The notes under the pieces are model-generated. The model searched no databases, was not told the origin of the DNA, and was given only the letters and a program-made list of their open reading frames with translations. From positions 1 through 17,339 of the forward strand of contig JBIQID010000061.1 of NCBI GenBank assembly GCA_044508215.1: 17,339 nucleotides of DNA, written 5' to 3'. This document shows, one piece after another, positions 1 through 8,036 of this stretch (positions are counted from its first letter, which is position 1; the number at the start of each line of letters is the position of its first letter). Made by a program: the position numbers and the translations under genes. The stretch comes from JAEZFI01 sp044508215 (GTDB lineage Bacteria; Actinomycetota; Acidimicrobiia; Acidimicrobiales; Microtrichaceae).

Positions 1-852
1 GGCCCGGCCCCCGAGCCGGTGCCCCTCGACGTCGAGCTGGTCGAGTCGGTCGAGCGGCCCGGCCACGTCCGCGAGAAGGTCACCTACCGGAGCCCGGCCG
101 GCGACCGGGTGAGCGCCTACGTGTGCGTGCCCGACACCGGCTCGGGTCCGTGGCCCGCGGTGTTCTGCCACCACCAGCACGCCGGCGACTTCGCGCTCGG
201 GAAGAGCGAGGTGGTCGGTCTCGCCGGCGATCCCGACCAGGCCTACGCAGCCGAGCTCGCCAGCGAGGGCTTCGTCACGATCTCGCCGGATGCGATCGGC
301 TTCGAAGAGCGCAACTGGCGCGGCGGCCAGAACACCACCTGGTTCGAGCTCACCTCTCGCCTCGTGCAGGGCCGCACCCTGCTCGCCACCTGCCTCGCGG
401 ACATCTCCGCCGGGATCGACCTGCTGGCGAGCCGAGACGACGTCGACGCGGACCGGATCGGCTTCATCGGCCACTCGTACGGGGGTCGGGCCGCGCTCTG
501 GGCACCTGCGTTCGACGACCGGATCCGCGCCTCCGTGTCGAACTGCGGGTGCATCCCCTACCGCCTGTCGCTCACCCGCGACACCGGGGTGCAGGCCGAG
601 TTCGTGCTGCCGGGGTTCGCCGCCCGCCACGACCTCGAGGACCTCTTCCCCGCCTATCCGGAGCACACCGCGCTCCTGATCCAGGCCGGCACGGAGGACC
701 GCTGGAGCCGCGGGGCGGCGGAGGTGCACGAGGGCGCACGTCGTGTCCTCGGCGACCGCGCCGAGCTGCGGATCTGGGAGACCGGGCACCGCTTCACACC
801 CGACATGCGCCGGGTGGCCTACGACTTCCTCCACCGGCACCTGGGCGGCTGA
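1..852 (+). CDS. Dienelactone hydrolase-family alpha/beta hydrolase, 5' truncated
   Basis: Serine hydrolase of the alpha/beta fold, related to dienelactone hydrolases and acetyl-xylan-esterase-like enzymes; likely cytoplasmic, substrate unknown. The frame is open from base 1. The first codons read GPAPEPVPLDVEL, which resembles an internal stretch of this family, so I think the true start lies upstream of the window rather than at the GTG at base 19, which has no ribosome binding site. Numbering from that GTG, the nucleophile elbow is GHSYGG with Ser153 (codon 475-477), the probable acid is Asp227 in AGTEDRW and the base is His257 in ETGHRF. The HHQH segment at residues 51-54 probably forms the oxyanion region. 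No signal peptide is visible, but the N-terminus is missing. It converges on the gene at 886. Fold and triad are clear; the reaction cannot be assigned from sequence. Confidence 0.85.
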   Translation, partial: GPAPEPVPLDVELVESVERPGHVREKVTYRSPAGDRVSAYVCVPDTGSGPWPAVFCHHQHAGDFALGKSEVVGLAGDPDQAYAAELASEGFVTISPDAIGFEERNWRGGQNTTWFELTSRLVQGRTLLATCLADISAGIDLLASRDDVDADRIGFIGHSYGGRAALWAPAFDDRIRASVSNCGCIPYRLSLTRDTGVQAEFVLPGFAARHDLEDLFPAYPEHTALLIQAGTEDRWSRGAAEVHEGARRVLGDRAELRIWETGHRFTPDMRRVAYDFLHRHLGG

Positions 853-858
853 GCCGCC
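844..858. terminator. Small GC hairpin at convergent gene ends
   Basis: GGCGGC-TGA-GCCGCC is a perfect 6-bp stem whose 3-nt loop is the stop codon of the hydrolase. It sits between two convergent genes, so it could stop transcription from both sides. There is no T tract, so this is only a weak candidate for a factor-independent terminator, and in such GC-rich DNA it could be chance. Confidence 0.25.
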
Positions 859-885
859 GCCGGGATCAGGCCGCGCGGTGCAGGT

Positions 886-2250
886 TCAGCGCCCGTTGAC
901 CGACCAGTGCCACGGCTCCGACGGCAGGTTGTAGAACCCGTAGTCGGCGGCGTAGGTGGCCAACCAGTTCCAGCAGGGGCCGGATCGGCTGGTGATCAAC
1001 GAGCCGGAGCACGTGAAGTCGATGGCGAGGCCCTGCTCGTGCATCGAGGTGCCGGGGCGAGCCGTGGGCGGCGAGCACGCCGACGACGGCTTCACGTAGA
1101 TGTCGTAGTCGGTGGGGCCGCAGTTGTTCCGGCGGGTGTTGATCTGCGCCTGGGGGCTCCGGTAGGCGCCACCGCCGAGGACGATCCCTGCCGCCTTCGA
1201 GGCCTCGATCATGTTGCCGAACGCCGTGGCGATGCTCTTGTTCACCGTGAAGCCGGCGACGACGGCGAGGTCCCCGGGCCCCACCAGGGGAGGCACGGTG
1301 ACGGGCGGCGAGGTGGTGGGCGGCCGGGTGGTCGGCGGGTTGGTGGCCGGAGTCGCCACTGCGGGCGGAGCGGCGGGCGGCACGGTGGCGGGAGCGGCGG
1401 TGGGCGGCGGAGCGGCCGCACGGGCCGCCACGGCGGCGAGGCGCTGCCGTTCGAGTGCAGCCGCTGCCGCGCGGGCACGGTCGGCGGCGTCGAGCGACGC
1501 CAGCTCGCTCTCGTTCTGCTCGATCTTGCTCTGGACCTGTTCGGCCAGGTCGGCCTGCACGGCACGGCTCGCCTCGAGCTGCGCCACGGCGGCGTCCCGG
1601 GCCTCGGCGGCGGACTGCATCTCGTCGCGGGCGGCGAGCGCTGCGTCCTCCTTCGCGGCGAGCGCATCGAGCGCCGCCTGCCGCTCGTCGAGCACGCGGG
1701 CCCGATCGGCGGTCTTCGACGCGAGGTACGACTGGCGTTGCCGTGCCTCGGTGGCGCTGCCCGAGACGAGGATGGCGATCATCTGCTCGCTGGGCGGGTT
1801 CACGTAGGCGTCGACCGCCATCCGGGTGACCTCGTCCGCGGTGCGGTCGGCCTCGGCCTCGGCGTCGGCCACGGCGGCCTTCGCCCGCTCCAGCTCGGTC
1901 TGCGCGCCCAGCAGTGCGATGTTGGCCTCGTCCGCAGCGGCCCGCTCGGCAGCGAGCTGGGTGTCGATCTGGTCGAGGGCCCGCTCGATCTCGTCGCTGG
2001 ACGCGCTGAGGACGTCGAGGTCGGCGCGGATCTCGGCCCGGCTGCGCTGGGGCGGCGCCGGTGGCGCGCTGACGGCGGTCGTCGACGAGTCGGCGCCGGT
2101 CGTCGGGGTCTGGTGAGCGCCCGCAGGCGCCACGAACAGCCCGCCGATGACGGCGACGACGATCGCGAGGATCGGGATGGCCCGGCGGCTGCTGACGTGC
2201 AGGGGGCGTGCAGCCGCGGGACGAAGGGACGTGCAAGAGCGCGTGACCAT
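886..2250 (-). CDS. Secreted coiled-coil protein with C-terminal VanY/M15 D-Ala-D-Ala carboxypeptidase domain
   Basis: Predicted exported cell-wall peptidase of 454 aa. Residues 1-45 form a signal peptide: an Arg-rich start, then a hydrophobic core (IPILAIVVAVIGGLFV) and an APAGA cleavage region. Residues about 68-275 are an Ala/Glu/Arg-rich coiled coil interrupted near 148-178 by a segment with AYVNPP, MIAILVSGSA and RQRQSYL, which resembles the hinge of PcsB/RipC/EnvC-type proteins. Residues 281-322 are a Pro/Thr/Ala linker. Residues about 335-454 are an M15 (VanY-like) domain with the zinc motif SMHEQGLAID (His404, Asp411) and the C-terminal EPWHW (Glu445 as catalytic base, His448 as zinc ligand). 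It would cut D-alanyl-D-alanine or a related peptidoglycan peptide bond. I chose the ATG at 2250 because it puts the signal sequence at the N-terminus; there is no good ribosome binding site, and a longer frame to 2379 would overlap dnaE2. It lies 67 bp downstream of dnaE2 on the same strand but is functionally unrelated. Confidence 0.85.
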   Translation of the reverse strand: MVTRSCTSLRPAAARPLHVSSRRAIPILAIVVAVIGGLFVAPAGAHQTPTTGADSSTTAVSAPPAPPQRSRAEIRADLDVLSASSDEIERALDQIDTQLAAERAAADEANIALLGAQTELERAKAAVADAEAEADRTADEVTRMAVDAYVNPPSEQMIAILVSGSATEARQRQSYLASKTADRARVLDERQAALDALAAKEDAALAARDEMQSAAEARDAAVAQLEASRAVQADLAEQVQSKIEQNESELASLDAADRARAAAAALERQRLAAVAARAAAPPPTAAPATVPPAAPPAVATPATNPPTTRPPTTSPPVTVPPLVGPGDLAVVAGFTVNKSIATAFGNMIEASKAAGIVLGGGAYRSPQAQINTRRNNCGPTDYDIYVKPSSACSPPTARPGTSMHEQGLAIDFTCSGSLITSRSGPCWNWLATYAADYGFYNLPSEPWHWSVNGR

Positions 2251-2317
2251 CTCTGATGTGATCGGCACCAGCGGCGCCGTGCTGAACCCTCTCCCCTGGG
2301 CGACGGTGTGACGCAGG

Positions 2318-5300
2318 TCAACGGAAGTCTCGCGAACCGACCGATGCCGGCACAACCAGCTCCTCGATCTTCTCAGCAACCACGTTCGTGACGCCCTCGG
2401 CGCGTTCGAGGCGACCCCGGATCAGGAGGGCGGGTGCGCTCCGGACCACCGAGCGGTGGTGCGTCCAGCAGCCCAGGGAGCAGACGACGTTGATCAGACC
2501 CGTCTCGTCCTCGAGGTTGATGAACATCGTCCCCCCGGCGGTGGCGGGCCGCTGCCGGTGGGTCACCACCCCTGCCACCCGCACCTTCGAGCCGGGCTCG
2601 GCCGTGCTCAGCCCCTCAGCGGTGAGCACGCCGCTGGCGTCGAGGTGCTCGCGGAGGAACGTGGTGGGGTGGCCGTCGGGTGCCACGCCGGTGGCCCACA
2701 GGTCGGCCACCGCCAGCTCGCGGGGCGACATCCCCGGCAAGGTCGGCGCGTCCAGGCCGATCACCGTGCCCGGCAGCCGGCCCGGGCGCGCTTCGGCGGC
2801 GGCCCCGGCCGTCCACAGCGCCTGGCGACGGTCGATCCCGAAGCACCCGAACGCACCGGCGGTGGCCATCGCCTCGAGCACCGGACGGGTCGCACCGGTG
2901 CGGCGGGCGACGTCCTCCACGTCGCGGTAGGGGCGACCCGCGGCGATCCGCTTGGCGAGCTCCTCCCCCACCTTCCGGACGTACGAGATCCCGAGGCGCA
3001 CCGCCACGCCGCCGCTGGACGTCTCGCACGGCTCCAACGTGGCGCACCAGTCGCTCTCGTTCACGTCCGGCGTGCGCACCTCCACCCCGTGGCGACGGGC
3101 GTCCTGCACGAGGGTGTGCGGCGAGTAGAAGCCCATCGGCTGGGCGTTCAGGAGCGCCGCACAGAACGCAGCCGGGTAGTGGTGCTTGATCCACGCGGAG
3201 GAGTAGACGAGGTAGGCGAAGCTCACCGAGTGGCTCTCGGGGAAGCCGTAGTTCGCGAACGAGGCGAGCTTCACGTAGATCTGGTCGGCCACCTCGCCGG
3301 TCACGCCCCGCTCTGCCATCCCGTCGTAGAGGCGCTGGCGGAGGCGCTCCATGCGCTCGCGTGACCGCTTCGACCCCATCGCCTGCCGCAGCTCGTCCGC
3401 CTCGGCGGGGCTGAAGCCGGCCACGTCGATCGCGATCTGCATCAGCTGCTCCTGGAACAGCGGCACGCCCAGCGTCTTGCCGAGCGACTTCTCGAGCAGC
3501 GGGTGCAGGTAGGTGACGGGCTCCTGGCCGTTCCGCCGGCGGATGTAGGGGTGGACCGACCCGCCCTGGATCGGACCGGGCCGGATGAGCGCCACCTCCA
3601 CCACCAGGTCGTAGAACTTCCGTGGCCGCAGCCGGGGCAGGGTGGCCATCTGGGCCCGCGACTCGATCTGGAAGACGCCGATCGTGTCGGCGCGGCACAT
3701 CATCTCGTAGACCTCGTCCTCCTGGGGGATCTGGGCGAGGTCCACCTCCACGCCGTGGTGCTCGGCGATGAGGTCCACGGCGTAGTGCAGGACCGACAGC
3801 ATCCCGAGGCCGAGCAGGTCGAACTTCACCAGCCCGGCGGCCGCGCAGTCGTCCTTGTCCCACTGCAGCACCGAGCGGTCCTCCATGGCCGCCCACTCGG
3901 TGGGGCACACCTCGACCACGGGCCGGTCGCAGATGACCATGCCGCCCGAGTGGATGCCGAGGTGGCGCGGGAAGTGCTCCACCTGCCGGGCGAGGTCCAG
4001 CACGGCGTCGGGGGCGGTCAGCGACAGCTCGTCCTGGCTCCCCGGTTCGGGCACCCCTCCCCAGCGGTCGAGCTCCTTCGACCACGCGTCCTGCTGCCCC
4101 GGCGCGTACCCGAGCGCACGCGCCATGTCGCGCACCGCCGACTTCGCCCGGTAGGTGATCACGTTCGCCACCTGGGCCGCGTTCGTGCGGCCGTAGCGCC
4201 GGTAGACGTACTGGATGGCCTCCTCGCGGCGGTCGGACTCGATGTCGAGGTCGATGTCGGGCGGCCCGTCGCGCTCGGGCGACAGGAACCGCTCGAACAG
4301 CAGGTCGAGCCCCACCGCGTCGGCGTTCGTGATGCCCAGGGCGTAGCAGACCGCCGAGTTCGCGGCCGATCCGCGGCCCTGGCAGTAGATGTCCGCCCGG
4401 TTGCAGAACGACACGATGTCCCAGACGATCAGGAAGTAGCCGGGGAAGCCGAGCTGCTCGACGAGGGCCAGCTCGTGTTCGAGCACCTCGTAGGGGTCCC
4501 GGCTGGTGCGGCGGAGGTACTCGGCCAGCTGGCGGGTGCCGGGCGCCCCGTAGCGGCGAGCCGCCCCCTCGGCCACGAGGTGCCGGAGGTACGCCATCTC
4601 GTCCCGCGGCGTGCCGTCGGGGGCGGGCGGGCACGGGTACGGCGGCAGGCGGGGCGCCACGAGCGACAGGTCGAACGCGCACTCCGCTCCCAACCGGGCC
4701 GCGGCCTCGACCACCCCTGGGTAGCGGGAGAACCGCTGTGCCTGCTCCGCCCCCGAGCGCAGGTGGGCGGTGCCGCCTCCCGGGAGCCACCCGTCGAGGT
4801 CGTCGAGCGAGCGACGGGCCCGCACTGCAGCGATCGCCGAGGCGAGCTGGCGGCGGGTGGGTGTGGCGTAGTGGACGTTGTTGGTGGCGATGACCTCCAC
4901 CCCGGCACGGACCGCGAGGTCGGCCAGTGCGTCGTTGCGGACCGCGTCGGTCGGGTCGTGGTGGTCCCACAGCTCGACCGCCACGTTCTCGCGGCCGAAG
5001 GCGTCGATCAGCCGGTGCAGCTCGCGCCTCGCGGCCGAGGGGCCGTCGGCCACCAGGGCGTGCGGCACCGTGCCCTTCCGACAGCCGGTGAGGACGAGGT
5101 GGTGGTCTCGGCCCAGGACGTCGGCGAGCGTCTCGAAGTCGATCCGTGGCGCCGCCTTCCGTCCGGCCATCTGCGCCGTGCTGATCGCCCGGGCCAACCG
5201 GGCGTAGCCGTCGGGCCCCCGGGCGAGGACCACGAGGTGGCGACCGTGGGGGTCGGGTGGGCCGGGGCGTTCGGAGGTCTGCCCGGCGGCCAGGCCGTCG

Positions 5301-5784
5301 CTCAGGGTCAGCTCGGCACCGAACACCGTGGGCATGCCCACCGCCCGGGCCGCCTCGGCGAACCGGACCACCCCGTAGAGGCCGTCGTGGTCGCAGAGCG
5401 CCACCGCGTCGAGGTCGAGGCGAGCGGCCTCCTCCACGAGCTCCTCGGGGTGCGACGCGCCGTCGAGGAAGCTGAAGTTCGAGTGGCAGTGCAGCTCGGC
5501 GTAGGGCACCTTCGGGCCGGTCGCCCCGGGCCGGGCCGAGGTGCCGGACGCCAGCGAGTCCGGCGGCTGGTACGGCTGGCGACGGCGGCCCCACGCAGGC
5601 GAGTCGGACCCGTCNNNNNNNNNNNNNNNNNNNNNNNNNNNNNNNNNNNNNNNNNNNNNNNNNNNNNNNNNNNNNNNNNNNNNNNNNNNNNNNNNNNNNN
5701 NNNNNNNNNNNNNNCGGGTCGTGGGCGATCAGACAGCGTCCGCTCCAGCTCCGTCCAGGGGACGTCCGGGTTGTTGAACCCCAT
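2318..5784 (-). CDS. dnaE2: Error-prone DNA polymerase DnaE2 (contains assembly gap)
   Basis: C-family polymerase III alpha-type subunit used for damage-induced translesion synthesis; works with ImuB and ImuA'. Domains in order: DnaE2-type N-terminal leader (MGFNNPDVPWTELER, start ATG 5784-5782), PHP domain with intact HCHS near 5491-5483 and CDHDG, polymerase core with PDIDLD (4241-4261) and KFDLLG (Asp codon 3818-3820), which supply the three catalytic aspartates, then helix-hairpin-helix and OB-fold regions, ending in the DnaE2-typical SRDFR. About 1063 aa are visible downstream of the gap from the GTG at 5509, but that GTG is internal: the frame continues upstream through SPAWGRRRQPYQPP, which is also DnaE2-like. 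The true N-terminus is on the other side of the N run in a frame that fits only if the real gap is 3n+2 bases. An SOS box lies 13 bp upstream and there is no Shine-Dalgarno, suggesting a leaderless mRNA. The sensor kinase gene ends 49 bp upstream. Confidence 0.95.
5615..5714. other. Assembly gap of exactly 100 N inside dnaE2
   Basis: Bases 5615-5714 are all N, the usual placeholder for a scaffold gap of unknown size. dnaE2 coding sequence lies on both sides. The flanks carry a 6-bp inverted repeat (GACCCG at 5607-5612, CGGGTC at 5715-5720). Confidence 0.97.
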
Positions 5785-5820
5785 GGGTCCGACAGTACCG
5801 AACACACGTTCGACCCACAA
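5785..5820 (-). promoter_or_regulatory. Probable dnaE2 promoter (leaderless)
   Basis: Reading the minus strand: TTGTGG (5820-5815) as -35, a 17-bp spacer that contains the LexA box, TACTGT (5797-5792, fits TAnnnT) as -10, then seven bases (CGGACCC) and the ATG. That spacing would start transcription at or next to the A of the ATG, which agrees with the absence of a ribosome binding site. Inferred from spacing and from similarity to the imuA' promoter. Confidence 0.55.
5798..5813 (-). promoter_or_regulatory. LexA/SOS box of dnaE2
   Basis: On the coding strand this reads TCGAACGTGTGTTCGG, 15 of 16 positions consistent with the actinobacterial LexA site TCGAAC-N4-GTTCGA. It lies 13 bp before the dnaE2 ATG and sits exactly between the proposed -35 and -10 hexamers, so LexA bound here would block RNA polymerase. 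Confidence 0.9.
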
Positions 5821-5833
5821 CGGAGCCGGGCGT

Positions 5834-7276
5834 TCAGCCCTCGACGTCCTCCTCGTCGTGGTGCTCCTCCGCTGCCGGAAGCTCTACCACGAACGACGCC
5901 CCTCCCAGCGGAGAGGTCTCGATGAAGATCTTGCCGCCGTGCGCCTCCACGATCCGGCGCGTCAGCGCCAGCCCCAGACCGGTGCCGCCGGCGTCGCGGG
6001 AACGCCCCTCCTGCAGCCGGGAGAAGCGCTCGAAGACCTTCTGGCGCTCCTCGGGCGGCACGCCGGGGCCGTCGTCCTCCACCGAGAGGCGCACGAGCGG
6101 CCCCACGGTCGTGATCGACACCGCCACCTGGGTCATCGCGTGCCGCTGCGCGTTGTCGATCAGGTTCCGGACGACGCTCGCCATGTCGCCGTACACGCCC
6201 ACCACACGACCGGCGCCCACACCGGAGCGGTCGATCGGCACCCGGGTGCTGCGCGGCAGCTGGTCGAAGACCACCTCGTCGAGGTCGACCTCCACCATCG
6301 GGCGCTCGCTCCCCTCCTCGAGGCGGCTGAGCGCCAGCAGGTCGGTCACGAGGGCCTCCAGCCGCTCGTCCTCGGCCAGGACCGTCTCGGCGAGCTTCGG
6401 CCAGTCGGTCTCCTCGGGGTCCATCAGCGCCGTCTCGAGCTGGGTCTTGATCGAGGCCACGGGGCTGCGCAGCTCATGGCTGGCGTCGGACATGAACCGT
6501 CGCTGCTGCTCGGAGCTGTGCTCGAGGCGGGCGAGCATCAGGTTCATGGTGCGGGCCAGCTCCCCGATCTCGTCCTGGCTGGCCGGCTCGGGCACCCGCT
6601 CGTGGAGGGTGCTGCCGCTGATGACCTTCGCCCGGCGGGTGATCGCGTCCACGGGCCGCAGCGCCGCGCCGGTCATCACCCACGTCATCACGCCGACCAT
6701 GCCGATCAGCGCCGGGACGGCCATGTAGAGCGAGCCGCGCACCCGGCTGACCGTCCGGTTGATCCCGTCGAGGGGCGAGGCCACGTTCAGCACCAGCTGG
6801 CCCTGCGGCGTCTCGACCGTGGCGCGGGACACCGCGTAGCGGTCCGCGGGCATCTCGGAGGGGACCGGTCGCCCGAAGAGCGGCTCGGGATCGTTCGACA
6901 GCATCCGGCGGATGCGGTCCAACAGCCCTGCGTCGCGACCGCTCAGGTTCGCGACGGCCGGCCCGGTGGCGTAGATGTAGCTGTTGGTGATGCCCTCGCG
7001 GAGCACATCACCGTCGGAGCGCTGCGCGATGGCCCGCTCGAACTCCTCGATCACCAGGTTCTCCGCGAGCACCGACGGGGCCAGCTTGCGGTCGCCGATC
7101 ATCTGGCTGAGCGCCTGGGTGACCGTGTCGTTGCGCACCTGCACGTCGTTCACGAGTGCCGCTTCGATCTGGCGGAGCAGGCCGAACGCCACCGCCGTCA
7201 CCATCACGCCGAAGATCAGCGTGACCGCCACGGTGATCCGCACGCGGACCGATCCGATGATCCGGCGGAAGGTCAC
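5834..7276 (-). CDS. Membrane sensor histidine kinase of a two-component system
   Basis: 480-aa sensor kinase, partner of the regulator encoded just upstream (31 bp apart). The GTG at 7276 is chosen because GGAGG lies 8 bp before it; the open frame continues upstream to 7657 only as an overlap with the regulator gene. Layout: transmembrane helix about 13-34, extracytoplasmic sensor region about 35-180, second helix about 183-204, HAMP about 205-255, HisKA with the H-box MSDASHELRSP (phospho-acceptor His267), then HATPase_c with N-box NLIDNAQRHA (371-380), G1 DDGPGVP (401-407), F-box FERFSR and G2 GGTGLGLAL (430-438). All catalytic boxes are intact. The last ten residues are strikingly acidic and His-rich (EHHDEEDVEG). 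The signal is unknown; the sensor region has no motif I recognise. Architecture is that of OmpR-class partners such as MprB or PhoR, but orthology cannot be claimed. Confidence 0.93.
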   Translation of the reverse strand: MTFRRIIGSVRVRITVAVTLIFGVMVTAVAFGLLRQIEAALVNDVQVRNDTVTQALSQMIGDRKLAPSVLAENLVIEEFERAIAQRSDGDVLREGITNSYIYATGPAVANLSGRDAGLLDRIRRMLSNDPEPLFGRPVPSEMPADRYAVSRATVETPQGQLVLNVASPLDGINRTVSRVRGSLYMAVPALIGMVGVMTWVMTGAALRPVDAITRRAKVISGSTLHERVPEPASQDEIGELARTMNLMLARLEHSSEQQRRFMSDASHELRSPVASIKTQLETALMDPEETDWPKLAETVLAEDERLEALVTDLLALSRLEEGSERPMVEVDLDEVVFDQLPRSTRVPIDRSGVGAGRVVGVYGDMASVVRNLIDNAQRHAMTQVAVSITTVGPLVRLSVEDDGPGVPPEERQKVFERFSRLQEGRSRDAGGTGLGLALTRRIVEAHGGKIFIETSPLGGASFVVELPAAEEHHDEEDVEG

Positions 7277-7307
7277 CGGGACGACCTCCGCGGGGGCGGC
7301 TGGGGGC

Positions 7308-7994
7308 TCATGCCGACGTGGCGACCGGGCTCCCGATCCGGTAGCCCTCCCCACGCACCGTCTCGAGGTCGCTCCGCCCGAACGGGCGGTCGATCTTGCG
7401 ACGGAGGTACCCGACGTAGACCTCCACCACGTTGGGGTCGCCGTCGAAGTCGGGGCCCCAGACGCGGTCGAGCAGCTCCTGCTTCGACACCACCTCCCCG
7501 CGGTTTCGGAGCAGCGCCTCGAGGAGCGCGAACTCTCGCGGCGACAGCTGGATGGGCGTGTCGCCGCGACGGCAGGTGCGGGCCACCACGTCGAGCACGA
7601 GGTCGTCGAGCTCGAGGGGCGCGAGGTTGTGGTCGGAGCGGCGACGAGCGAGCGCACGGAGGCGGGCCACGAGCACCACGAAGGAGAACGGCTTCGACAG
7701 GAAGTCGTCGGCGCCGGTGTCGAGCGCCTCGGCCTCGTCGTACTCCCCGTCCTTCGCCGTGAGCATCAGGATCGGCGTCCAGATCTCCTCCTCGCGGAGG
7801 GTCCGGCACACCTTGTAGCCGTTCATGGCCGGCAGCATGATGTCGAGCACGATCAGGTCGAACGAGCCGGTGCGGGCCTTCTCGTAGCCCTCCACCCCGT
7901 CGTGGGCGACCTCCACCTTGAAGCCCTCGGAGGTCAGCCCGCGCGCGATGCCCTCCGCCAGGGCGACCTCATCCTCCACGACCAGCACGCGCAT
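7308..7994 (-). CDS. OmpR/PhoB-family response regulator
   Basis: 228-aa DNA-binding response regulator, cytoplasmic, phosphorylated by the kinase encoded 31 bp downstream. Receiver domain 1-115 has the acidic pair Glu7/Asp8, phospho-acceptor Asp51 in VLDIMLP, Thr79 and Lys101 in LSKPF, all as expected for an active receiver. The C-terminal winged helix (about 130-225) contains LSPREFALLEALLRN and the recognition-helix region NVVEVYVGYLRRKID, followed by TVRGEGYRIG, typical of OmpR-class regulators. The ATG at 7994 begins MRVLVVEDE, the usual start of the fold. A phoD-like gene ends 42 bp upstream on the same strand, so transcription may come from that gene or from a promoter in the short spacer. 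Target genes are unknown. Confidence 0.95.
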   Translation of the reverse strand: MRVLVVEDEVALAEGIARGLTSEGFKVEVAHDGVEGYEKARTGSFDLIVLDIMLPAMNGYKVCRTLREEEIWTPILMLTAKDGEYDEAEALDTGADDFLSKPFSFVVLVARLRALARRRSDHNLAPLELDDLVLDVVARTCRRGDTPIQLSPREFALLEALLRNRGEVVSKQELLDRVWGPDFDGDPNVVEVYVGYLRRKIDRPFGRSDLETVRGEGYRIGSPVATSA

Positions 7995-8036
7995 GGCTCC
8001 ATTCTGCCGGGCGGAGCGCCCCGAACGCTGGCGGCC

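Noticed and set aside
2316..2321. TTGACC on the minus strand as -35 of the VanY-domain gene
   Set aside because: No plausible -10 follows at 16-19 bases, and it overlaps the dnaE2 stop codon.
7277..7657. Possible N-terminal extension of the sensor kinase
   Set aside because: It lies inside the response-regulator gene in another frame and is Ser/Arg-rich; GTG 7276 has a GGAGG at ideal spacing.
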